This document shows positions 23,869 through 31,683 of a DNA stretch of 57,591 bases, in pieces. Position 1 is the stretch's first letter. Each line of letters opens with the position of its first letter. The position numbers and the translations under genes were made by a program. The notes under the pieces were generated by a model. The model saw nothing but the letters and a program-made list of their open reading frames with translations. It was not told where the DNA came from and did no database searches. The DNA comes from Anaerolineae bacterium (GTDB taxonomy: Bacteria > Chloroflexota > Anaerolineae > 4572-78 > J111): NCBI GenBank assembly GCA_023382535.1, contig JAHDWA010000061.1, positions 1-57,591 on the forward strand, in the 5' to 3' direction.

Positions 23869-24231
23869 ATGTCTACAAAATTTAGTGCTAGTCAGATTAG
23901 AGACTTGCTGAAGACCAGAGCACATTGCCTGCAAGCGGGATTTCCGATCACTCACCCGTTGATTGGTGCGCTTAATAAGTTGGTTGGGGAGTATATTGCC
24001 AGAGTTGGCTTGGCCACTTATCTGAGCGAAATGCTTGGCCCTGTAGCGATGGTCTCCATGGATAAGTGTACACTTTACGATCGAACAGATCGTCCTCTTG
24101 AATTGGATCTGAAGAACTACCAACAACCCCTCCAACACTTTATCAAAGAACAATTTTTGCTTGATAATTTACCTTCCAAAGTAGAAGTAAAGAAAAACCC
24201 CCAGGGGCAGTTAGAAGTACGGTATTTGTAG
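23869..24231 (+). CDS. Unknown protein, 120 residues
   Basis: The ATG at 23869 follows AGGAG by 5 bases, better than upstream alternatives. The product is soluble, with helical segments (SASQIRDLLKTR, THPLIGALNKLVGEYIARVG) and a C-terminal beta-like stretch (SKVEVKKNPQGQLEVRYL). No catalytic or metal-binding motif is evident. It lies alone between the terminator of the phosphoesterase gene and the FmdB gene. I recognise no family. Confidence 0.6.
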   Translation: MSTKFSASQIRDLLKTRAHCLQAGFPITHPLIGALNKLVGEYIARVGLATYLSEMLGPVAMVSMDKCTLYDRTDRPLELDLKNYQQPLQHFIKEQFLLDNLPSKVEVKKNPQGQLEVRYL

Positions 24232-24386
24232 AGGTTCACTCTATTGAAAAAGCTGTCCAGCGGAGTTGCTATTTCGGAGAAAAACGTTTATATTTTTAAG
24301 GCGATTCTGGCAGAAAGCGGGAATGACCAACCGAGTCTCGTGATCAAAAGTGTTTTCATTCAAATGCAATTCTAACAATAATCGGG

Positions 24387-24392
24387 TATAAT
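24387..24392 (+). promoter_or_regulatory. Possible -10 element before the FmdB-like gene
   Basis: A perfect TATAAT lies 53 bases before the FmdB ATG. The -35 region at standard spacing is weak (ATGCAA), so only the -10 is well matched. Confidence 0.3.
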
Positions 24393-24444
24393 CCGTGTGT
24401 AATAAAAGCTTGTGATTTACTTCAATGAGTTCAGGGAGTTCACC

Positions 24445-24744
24445 ATGCCGATCTATGAATATGAATGCCTAACCTGTGGTACAACCTTTGAAAAACGGCA
24501 GAGTTTCAGTGATGAGCCTAAGGCTAATTGTCCCAATGGTCACGCGGAAACACGCCGCTTATTGGCCGCTCCGGCGATTGTCTTTAAGGGCAGCGGGTTT
24601 TATATCAATGATAGTAAAGCCAGTAAAAGCAGCATTAACGGCGCCTCGTCCAAAAGTGACAAGTCAGATGGTGGCTCTGAGTCAAAGTCAGAAAGTAAAA
24701 CCGAAACAAAATCTGAGAGCAGCTCCGTCAAAGCCGAAGCGTAG
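24445..24744 (+). CDS. FmdB-family zinc-ribbon protein
   Basis: Ninety-nine residues. The N-terminal MPIYEYECLTCGTTFEKRQ is the classic FmdB/CxxC zinc-ribbon opening. The second metal pair is incomplete: a single Cys in ANCPNGH is followed by His, so the site is CxxC plus Cys/His. The C-terminal half is low complexity, rich in Ser, Lys and Glu, probably disordered. Start: ATG at 24445 follows AGGGAG; the TTG at 24412 is not needed. Proteins of this family are widespread, likely regulatory or zinc-binding, and their exact role is unknown. A strong terminator follows. Confidence 0.85.
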   Translation: MPIYEYECLTCGTTFEKRQSFSDEPKANCPNGHAETRRLLAAPAIVFKGSGFYINDSKASKSSINGASSKSDKSDGGSESKSESKTETKSESSSVKAEA

Positions 24745-24763
24745 TTTATCTTACACTGCTGCT

Positions 24764-24793
24764 AAAAAAGCCCGGATGATGCCGGGTTTTTTT
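24764..24793 (+). terminator. Rho-independent terminator after the FmdB-like gene
   Basis: CCCGG (24771-24775) and CCGGG (24782-24786) pair around six bases, flanked by A-rich sequence upstream and followed by seven T or more. Confidence 0.85.
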
Positions 24794-24877
24794 ATTTAGT
24801 TGAAGTGCTGGATTGACGCGGAGATAGAACTGGCTATGATGAGTTGGAAAGAGATAGATAAAGGGGTATTTTGAGCT

Positions 24878-27214
24878 ATGCCCATTCCTACAACGCCGCC
24901 TTCCAAAATATTAGATTTAACCCTCACCCTGAGCAACTATCCTATTCTAGCCAAAAAAATACGCGTCCAGATGCGGCAAGAGCTGTTTGTCAAAGGGATT
25001 ATTACGCCAACTATGCTGGAAGAGGAGGTGGAACGTAAAGCGATTGAGACACAGCGCCATGAGGGTTTGACCGACCCCCTGATTCAAGAGACTGAAGAAG
25101 TCTGGCAGAAGCGGCTGAGCCGGGTAAGAGATAATTTAACCGACTTTTACTTTGCCTACAACTTACCATTCAGCCGTTTTGAAGAAATCGTCCTGGCGGC
25201 GGTCAATGAGAATCGTACGGGACAGGCCAAAAAAGTTGTGCTTACTTTCAATCCAGAATTGGCGCCCTGGTACATGTTGTTTGAGCAGGCCGAAAAGTAT
25301 GCCAACTATCCCCCGGAGATGTTTGAGAGTGTCAAGCACCACATGCGGGAGATTATCGTGGTGTTACTTAAAAGCCTGGTAAGTGACCAGTTAGCCTTTG
25401 TGCGCATTGCCCGTAACTTTATCAATATTTTTGATTTGAAAGAAGTAATGAGCCGCAAGATCGGGCGGGGCAAAATTGGTGGCAAATCGGCGGGAATGAT
25501 TCTGGCCTACAAGATTCTCTGCCAACCTGATCCAGATGATTTGATTGACCTGAAGGATCACCTGGCCCTGCCCGAAACTTATTTTATTGGCAGTGATGTC
25601 TATTATGACTTCAAGACGATCAACAATCTTGAACAGACCACCAGCCAAAAATATCTGACCCGTGAGGAAATCGAACGGCAGTATCCCCGCATTCGAGCTG
25701 CCTACCTGGCCGGCCGGTTTCCCGAAGACGCCCTGGAAAGGCTGCGTGAAATCCTGGCCGAGATTGGCCAAGCGCCGATTATTGTCCGTTCATCCAGTTT
25801 GTTAGAAGATAACTTTGGCAGCGCCTTTGCCGGCAAGTACGACAGTTTTTTCCTGCCTAATCAAGGCACGCCGAAAGAGAATTTAGCGGCCCTCATCAAA
25901 GCCATCATCCAAATCTATGCCAGCGTCCTCAGCCCTGACGCCTTGTTCTATCGCCAGATTCAAGAGTTGGATGATTACGATGAGCGCATGGCCATCCTTA
26001 TCCAAAAAGTACAGGGCGAGCGTTACGGTAAATACTTTTTTCCTTATATTGCCGGGGTGGGTTACAGTTCCAATCCTTTTATTTGGAACAAGAAGCTGAA
26101 GCGAGAAGACGGTTTTTTGCGCATGGTTTTAGGGTTAGGAACCCGGGCCGTAGACCGGGTGGATCGAGATTATCCGCGGATGGTGGGCCTGAGTCATCCG
26201 CAGTTACGGCCAGTGAATGGACCTGCTGATATTATCAAGTATTCACAGCGTTTTATGGATGTAATTGATTTAGAGGAAAATGTATTTAAAACCATTCCGG
26301 TCGCCGAGGTATTGGGCAGTGATTTCCCTGGAGTTCAATATCTGGCCTCGGTGGATGAGGGGGATTTTGTTAAACCTATTTTTTCACTGGGTAGGGCTAT
26401 TCCCCCGGAAAAGCTGGTACTTACATTTGAAAACCTGCTCAAGAATACTGATTTTGTCAAGCTGATGAAAACCATCCTCAAAAAGTTGGACCGCTACTAT
26501 GAGCGGCCTGTAGATATTGAATTTGCCATGCAATTCACGCCTAGTTATCCCAAACCCAAATTTAAAATCATTTTGCTGCAATGCCGCCCTCTCAGCCATC
26601 AGAGTTGGGGCCAAGATATAACCGTGCCGCAGAATGTGCCGTTAGCCGACCAAATTTTTACGGCGGATCGGCTGGTACCAAGCGGCGTTGTGGATAAAAT
26701 TAAGTATATTGTTTACGTAGACCCCCTGGCTTATAGCCAAATTAGGGATACCAGTATGCGCATGGAACTGGCCCGGGTCGTGGGACGCCTCAATAAGCGG
26801 CTCGAAGGGGAAAAATTTATCCTGATGGGACCGGGCCGTTGGGGCAGTTCTAACATTGATTTGGGTGTAAAAGTAACTTATGCCGATATTTATAATACTT
26901 CCATGCTCATTGAGATTGCAGTGGCCCACAACGGAATTACCCCGGAACTCTCTTATGGGACCCACTTTTTTCAGGATTTGGTTGAAAGTAATATTTTCCC
27001 CTTGGCACTTTATCCTGATACCCCTGGCATCTTGTTTAATTACGCTTTCATCAACCAAGCCCCTAATAAGTTGGCCCTCCTCTTGCCCTACGATAGCTCC
27101 TATGCCGATTATATAAAGGTTATTAATGTGGCTGAGGCTCAACCCAACAAATTGTTGCGTGTTGTCATGAGCACCGAAGAAAATTCGGCCTTGGGTTACT
27201 TACATACTTACTAA
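24878..27214 (+). CDS. PEP-synthase/PPDK N-terminal-like ATP-binding protein, 778 residues
   Basis: Resembles the nucleotide-binding N-terminal domain of phosphoenolpyruvate synthase and pyruvate phosphate dikinase. Residues 1-190 are mostly helical. Then come the ATP-grasp-like signatures GRGKIGGKSAGMILAYKIL near 200, APIIVRSSSLLEDNFGSAFAGKYDS near 300 and MAILIQKVQGERYGKYFFP near 375. The swivelling phosphohistidine domain and the PEP/pyruvate TIM barrel of true PEP synthase are absent. Instead a C-terminal block carries MGPGRWGSSNIDLG and ELSYGTHFFQDLVES. A role as PEP synthase is therefore unlikely; an ATP-dependent phosphotransfer or sensing function is possible. RBS AAGGGG is distant, at about 12 bases. 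Confidence 0.75.
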   Translation: MPIPTTPPSKILDLTLTLSNYPILAKKIRVQMRQELFVKGIITPTMLEEEVERKAIETQRHEGLTDPLIQETEEVWQKRLSRVRDNLTDFYFAYNLPFSRFEEIVLAAVNENRTGQAKKVVLTFNPELAPWYMLFEQAEKYANYPPEMFESVKHHMREIIVVLLKSLVSDQLAFVRIARNFINIFDLKEVMSRKIGRGKIGGKSAGMILAYKILCQPDPDDLIDLKDHLALPETYFIGSDVYYDFKTINNLEQTTSQKYLTREEIERQYPRIRAAYLAGRFPEDALERLREILAEIGQAPIIVRSSSLLEDNFGSAFAGKYDSFFLPNQGTPKENLAALIKAIIQIYASVLSPDALFYRQIQELDDYDERMAILIQKVQGERYGKYFFPYIAGVGYSSNPFIWNKKLKREDGFLRMVLGLGTRAVDRVDRDYPRMVGLSHPQLRPVNGPADIIKYSQRFMDVIDLEENVFKTIPVAEVLGSDFPGVQYLASVDEGDFVKPIFSLGRAIPPEKLVLTFENLLKNTDFVKLMKTILKKLDRYYERPVDIEFAMQFTPSYPKPKFKIILLQCRPLSHQSWGQDITVPQNVPLADQIFTADRLVPSGVVDKIKYIVYVDPLAYSQIRDTSMRMELARVVGRLNKRLEGEKFILMGPGRWGSSNIDLGVKVTYADIYNTSMLIEIAVAHNGITPELSYGTHFFQDLVESNIFPLALYPDTPGILFNYAFINQAPNKLALLLPYDSSYADYIKVINVAEAQPNKLLRVVMSTEENSALGYLHTY

Positions 27215-27218
27215 AAAC

Positions 27219-27256
27219 AAAAAAAGCCTTCCCAAATCGGGAGGGCTTCATTTTCT
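27219..27256. terminator. Bidirectional terminator between convergent genes
   Basis: GCCTTCCC (27226-27233) and GGGAGGGC (27239-27246) form a stem with one GT pair. On the minus strand it is followed by seven T; on the plus strand by TTCATTTTC, a weaker run. It separates the 778-residue gene from the convergent winged-helix gene. Confidence 0.75.
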
Positions 27257-27284
27257 ACCTGAAATCTGGATAGGCTCGAACTAA

Positions 27285-27608
27285 TTAAATACGCAGCTCA
27301 TAGCCCTGGCCCCGGCGGGTCAGAATAAATTCAGGAACCCGGGGGTTATCCTCAATTTTTTGACGCAGCCAGCAAATATGCACATCTAAAGTGCGCGTAT
27401 CGCCAAGGTACTCCGTATTCCATACCTCTTGCATCAATTCACTGCGGCTCACAACCTTACCCACATTTTTCATGAGGAGAGCCATCAGTTTGGTTTCTTT
27501 GGGGGTGAGGTGTACTTCGCCATCCGGCTTTTTTAGACAGGCTTTTTCTAAGTCAAGAACCATGCCACTCACTTCGAGTGCTTTGTTGATTAATTTTTGG
27601 CGAGGCAT
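27285..27608 (-). CDS. Stand-alone OmpR/PhoB-type winged-helix DNA-binding protein
   Basis: 107 residues, essentially only the trans_reg_C winged-helix domain. Landmarks are VHLTPKETKLMALLMKNVGKVVSRSELMQEVW, LGDTRTLDVHICWLRQKIEDNP and the wing ending RRGQGYEL. There is no receiver domain, so it is either constitutive, controlled by partner binding, or the DNA-binding half of a split regulator. RBS GGAGGAGG lies about 7 bases before the ATG. It lies 182 bases downstream of the lone receiver gene on the same strand, so the two might work together. Confidence 0.88.
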   Translation of the reverse strand: MPRQKLINKALEVSGMVLDLEKACLKKPDGEVHLTPKETKLMALLMKNVGKVVSRSELMQEVWNTEYLGDTRTLDVHICWLRQKIEDNPRVPEFILTRRGQGYELRI

Positions 27609-27682
27609 ATAGGCTCCTCCTCCTTGCGTTTTGGTTGTTAATTCACTTAATCGAGATCGTTAATTAAGTTAAGTTGGGCTTA

Positions 27683-27688
27683 TTATAT
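27683..27688 (-). promoter_or_regulatory. Possible -10 element of the winged-helix gene
   Basis: On the minus strand a TATAAT lies 75 bases before the ATG. Immediately downstream is a dyad, CTTAAT and ATTAAG, with an 11-base centre. It could be an operator for autoregulation. The -35 is weak. Confidence 0.3.
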
Positions 27689-27790
27689 CATCCTGAAAAC
27701 CAAAAATCTATAGGACGACTGTCCCAACTTGAATTAACCGCGCAGCCAGTCAGAGACTCGCCTAAACTACCTTCAGCATTGTGGTCAATG

Positions 27791-28159
27791 CTAGCCGATG
27801 ACGGACTCAACCTTTTCAATTAAGGCAATAGGGCTAAATGGCTTGATAAAGTAATCATCTGCGCCAGCGAATTTGCCGTTTTCAATATCAACTTCTTGCC
27901 CTTTGGCCGAAAGCATCACAATCGTAATATCGGCGGTCGCCGGGTCAGATTTGAGACGGCGGCAAGCTTCCAGGCCATCAACATCGCTGCCCGGCATCAT
28001 TACATCCAGCAGGATAATATCAGGGTGTTCAGCTTTCGCAATCTCAATGGCTTGCCGGCCGTTTTCAGCAGAGAGAATATGATAATCGCCAATTTCCAGG
28101 GTAACCTGAACTAATTCACGCACTTCAACTTGATCGTCCACAATTAGGATCTTCTTCAT
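27791..28159 (-). CDS. Single-domain response regulator (CheY-like receiver)
   Basis: 122 residues consisting of one receiver domain: acidic pair in ILIVDDQVEV near residue 9, phosphoacceptor Asp in DIILLDVMMPG near 54, Ser/Thr in TIVMLSAKG near 84, and Lys in DDYFIKPFSP near 106. The loop after the Asp is longer than usual (MMPGSDVDG). Start: ATG at 28159 gives MKKILIVDD and follows GGAGG by about 10 bases; the upstream extension to 28204 is unlikely. It lies 41 bases downstream of the 1160-residue hybrid kinase, so it is probably a phosphorelay intermediate. Confidence 0.9.
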   Translation of the reverse strand: MKKILIVDDQVEVRELVQVTLEIGDYHILSAENGRQAIEIAKAEHPDIILLDVMMPGSDVDGLEACRRLKSDPATADITIVMLSAKGQEVDIENGKFAGADDYFIKPFSPIALIEKVESVIG

Positions 28160-28200
28160 AAGGGTAAGCCTCCGTAGGTAAGATGTTGAGGGATTAGTCA

Positions 28201-31200
28201 TCAATTTTTGTCTATGTTGTGTGTCTTTACCTGGGGACGAGCATGGAGTTTGGCTAAGGCCCGGTTGACTCGAACAGTCAAGTCACCCATCCCGTAAGGT
28301 TTAACCAGGTAGTCTGTGGCTCCTTTTTGAATAGCTTTCTCTATCTCTACTGCGGTATCTATTGCCGAGGTGATAATCACCGGTATATCTTTAGTTAAAT
28401 AATCGTTTTGTAGATGTTCTAGCACCTCAAAACCTGTCATCCCCGGAAGGGCCAGGTCAAGCAAAATGAGATTGGGTTGGCAGGCACTGGCTAATTTTAA
28501 GCCAGCGATGCCATCTTCAACTCCCAGAACGACAAAATCTTCGGCTCTTAGAATTCTCTGTTGTAATTCACGTAAACTGTGATCATCCTCAATGATTAGG
28601 ATGTAAATTGGCCGATTATGGAGTGGCAAAAGAAGATGGACCGTGGTGCCAACACCATGCTCACTCTCAACCCAGATTTTACCCCCATGACGCTCTACAA
28701 TCAACCGGCTGATGGTCATACCCAGCCCTGTTCCACCGATGGCCGTATTTGAGGCATCAGCTCGATAGAAGCGCTCAAAAATCTGAGTGACTTGCTCAGG
28801 CGTCATACCGACCCCTTGGTCGGTCAGGGTTAGATGAAATAGATTGTACTCTTGTTCGATAGAGCCTTGAAAAACAATCTCTCCCCCATGGGGAGAGTAC
28901 TTGGTAGCGTTGCTGAGCAGGTTTTTAAAGAGCTGTGCCAACTTTGCCGGATCTCCGGTTATCCGGGGCCAAGAGGCGGAGCCAGCAATTTGGTAATGAT
29001 GGGCTGGTTGATTTTCTTGAAAACCAAAGATTACTTCTTCGACAATTTTCTTCAGGTCAACCACATTCTCGACAACTTCAAACCCCTCTCCGGCTTCCAT
29101 CCGTGAGAGATCGAGCAGGTCATCGAGAATTGCCCGCAGGGCATCAGCCTGTTGGTTAATGAAAGTCAAGTAGCGAATTTTGCGCTCATCGCTCAATTGG
29201 CGCGTCATGAGGATTTCGCTAAAACCTAAGATAGAGGTCAAGGGAGTCCGCAGTTCGTGGGCGGCCATAGAAATGAATTCGTTCTTAAGCCGGCTCATTT
29301 CTTTAAAAGGGGTAATATCATTCTGGACGCCGACAAAACCTACCGGTTTCCCATCTGGACCGGGGATTGGAGTAATCGTCAGCAAGACATCATACAGGCT
29401 GCCGTCTTTACGTCTATTGACCAGTTCACCCCGCCAGGTATTCCCAGACCGGATCACCTGCCACATTTGGGTATAAAAAGCCGAGTTTTGACGTTCACTT
29501 TTCCAGATGCGCGGCATTTGCCCGATGGCTTCAGCCGCACTATAGCCGGTCAACTTTTCCATAGCCGGATTAATATACTCGATCACTCCGTTTGGCGAGG
29601 TGACTAAAATACCCTCACCCACGGCATCAAAAATAGCTTGAAGCTCAGCGGTGCGAGCGCGCACACGTTCATCCAGGGTTTGATTGATATTACGGAGCTC
29701 ATTGGTTAGCCACTCTCTTTCCAGCTCGGCTTGCTTGCGCTCGGTAATATCGCTAACCAGGCCATAAACAATCTTGGAAGACAGGCCTTCTGGCTGGACT
29801 CTGGCGCTATCACGAACCCAGATGATCTTGCCATCGGCTCGTACTAGCCGATATTCTACCTCGCTGTGCTGGCCCAAGGCCAAATGCTTGGCCTGCGCTG
29901 CCGCTGCTGCCCGGTCATCAGGATGGATGACGGTCGTTGGCCAGAAGCGCCAATCCGTCATAAATTTCTCCATAGGATAACCAGTCATAGCCTCGGCATG
30001 CGGAGAAAGGTAAAGATTAATATGGTCTCCATCGGCCGTCACCCTGGTAACATAGATATGGTCGCTGATGGAGTTGATGACCAAACGAAAGCGTTCTTCA
30101 CTGGCTCTTAGTTCGGCTTCGGCTCGTTCACGTTCTTGCTGTTCATAGACATTCTGGAGGGCAATTGAGAGATACTCGGCTACTTCGGTCAGCGTGGTGA
30201 TTTCATGCTCACTCCACGGGTGGGGTTCTGGGGCATCAAAACAGAGCAATCCAATCAGGTTATTTGAATGACGCAGCGGCACATCAAGAAAGGCTTGGGT
30301 GTCACCTGCAGCAATAAGATCAGTAAGGCCGGTCAAACGATTATCGGTGGTAATGTTAGCCACCACAATTGGCTTGTGCTGGCGTAACAGGTTGAGATAT
30401 GCTGGCGCCGTGGCCAAGTTGGCAGTCATGCCGGCAAGAGAGGGCATCTCCGGCGGCTGGACAGAATGGATCGTAACCGAATGGCCCTCTTCGTCAATGG
30501 TCGAATAAACTACCCGCAGCGTGGGAAAGTAATCGGCAACCTGGTTTAAGGTACGTTGGATCACCTGATTGGCAGATAACCCGGCCGTTATGCGGATAGA
30601 GATGCTGTTGAGTAACTTAAGGCGGGTTTGGCTCTCCAAGAGTGCCTGTTCTACCTGTTTAAGCTCGGTAATATCGTGACTCAGGCCAATAATGCCTACT
30701 ATTTCCCCGGAGCTGCCCTGCAGAGGAACGGTGGTAGTTGAATACCAGCCTTGTTTATGAGTGGCTGGAGCAGTAAACCTTTCCTCCCGGCCAATGAGAG
30801 GTTGCCCCGAGTGGATGACGGTCTGTTCGTCGGTATAAAATGGCCTGGCTAATTCCTGATCAAGAAAATCGAAATCAGTTTTACCAACCAACTCCGCCAT
30901 GTTAGCTGCACCCATTATCTCGGCGACCGACCTGCTGGCGAGTAAAAAGCGGCTCGCAGTGTCCTTCACGTAAATAAGAGCGGGTACGTTATCAATCAAG
31001 GTTCGCAAAAGGTTGCGTTCCGCGGCCAGCGCTTCTTCGGCTCGTTTACGCTCAACAATTTCCCGTCGTGCTTGCTCGTGAAGCCGGGCATTTTCCAAAG
31101 CAATGGCGGCAGCATTGATCAGGGGCCTCAAACGCTCGGCATCTCTGGCCGAAAATTTACCGGGCATGTCGGCATCCAGACGCAGTAATCCCAAAACCTG

Positions 31201-31683
31201 CTCGCCCAGGCAAATTGGAGCGGCAATATGTGATCTAATCCAGGAAAATTGAGGGAGAGAAATCCAGTCTGGTTCTTGGTGAGTGTCGGGGATAATTCGG
31301 GTTTGACGGGTTTGAATCACTTCCGCATCCAGGGGAAAGTCGGCTAATGGTTGATCCAAACCTGAAGCTGGTGGCGAATCAAAAACCGGTTCGTCCTGTT
31401 TGTAGGCAGCCCGCAAAATGTTGTCACTTAATAGTCTGATACTGGCTTTTTGGCAAGGAACAACCCGCTGCACTTGGCGTAAAATTTCTTCTAATACTGC
31501 TGTTAGGCTAGTTTGCGCAGTCAGGGCTAAGGTAACTTCGGCCAGAGTTTCGGCCAGTAGACGTTGTTCTCGTTCTGCGGCTAATCCATGGTTCAGATCT
31601 GTTTCGGCTTGATTGCGCTCAGCCTTGAGGCCAGCATCATATAGGTCGGTTCTGTTTTGGGGATGCAGCGACTGTTTGGTCAT
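28201..31683 (-). CDS. Soluble hybrid histidine kinase: GAF-PAS-GAF-PAS-PAS-HisKA-HATPase-REC
   Basis: 1160 residues with no membrane span, so a cytoplasmic sensor. Estimated domains: GAF 45-205, PAS 222-345, GAF 350-515, PAS 528-650, PAS 678-795, HisKA 798-865 with the phospho-His in AAHELRTPLTS (H809), HATPase about 905-1015 (GTGLGMTISRLIVERHGG), and a C-terminal receiver 1030-1145 with Asp in NLILLDLALPG and Lys in DYLVKPYG. The ATG overlaps the stop of the upstream 1374-residue kinase (ATGA), so they are translated together. The single CheY-like protein downstream is a likely phosphate acceptor. Confidence 0.93.
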   Translation of the reverse strand: MTKQSLHPQNRTDLYDAGLKAERNQAETDLNHGLAAEREQRLLAETLAEVTLALTAQTSLTAVLEEILRQVQRVVPCQKASIRLLSDNILRAAYKQDEPVFDSPPASGLDQPLADFPLDAEVIQTRQTRIIPDTHQEPDWISLPQFSWIRSHIAAPICLGEQVLGLLRLDADMPGKFSARDAERLRPLINAAAIALENARLHEQARREIVERKRAEEALAAERNLLRTLIDNVPALIYVKDTASRFLLASRSVAEIMGAANMAELVGKTDFDFLDQELARPFYTDEQTVIHSGQPLIGREERFTAPATHKQGWYSTTTVPLQGSSGEIVGIIGLSHDITELKQVEQALLESQTRLKLLNSISIRITAGLSANQVIQRTLNQVADYFPTLRVVYSTIDEEGHSVTIHSVQPPEMPSLAGMTANLATAPAYLNLLRQHKPIVVANITTDNRLTGLTDLIAAGDTQAFLDVPLRHSNNLIGLLCFDAPEPHPWSEHEITTLTEVAEYLSIALQNVYEQQERERAEAELRASEERFRLVINSISDHIYVTRVTADGDHINLYLSPHAEAMTGYPMEKFMTDWRFWPTTVIHPDDRAAAAAQAKHLALGQHSEVEYRLVRADGKIIWVRDSARVQPEGLSSKIVYGLVSDITERKQAELEREWLTNELRNINQTLDERVRARTAELQAIFDAVGEGILVTSPNGVIEYINPAMEKLTGYSAAEAIGQMPRIWKSERQNSAFYTQMWQVIRSGNTWRGELVNRRKDGSLYDVLLTITPIPGPDGKPVGFVGVQNDITPFKEMSRLKNEFISMAAHELRTPLTSILGFSEILMTRQLSDERKIRYLTFINQQADALRAILDDLLDLSRMEAGEGFEVVENVVDLKKIVEEVIFGFQENQPAHHYQIAGSASWPRITGDPAKLAQLFKNLLSNATKYSPHGGEIVFQGSIEQEYNLFHLTLTDQGVGMTPEQVTQIFERFYRADASNTAIGGTGLGMTISRLIVERHGGKIWVESEHGVGTTVHLLLPLHNRPIYILIIEDDHSLRELQQRILRAEDFVVLGVEDGIAGLKLASACQPNLILLDLALPGMTGFEVLEHLQNDYLTKDIPVIITSAIDTAVEIEKAIQKGATDYLVKPYGMGDLTVRVNRALAKLHARPQVKTHNIDKN

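Noticed and set aside
24878..27214. Calling the 778-residue protein PEP synthase
   Set aside because: The phosphohistidine and PEP/pyruvate-binding domains needed for the reaction are absent.
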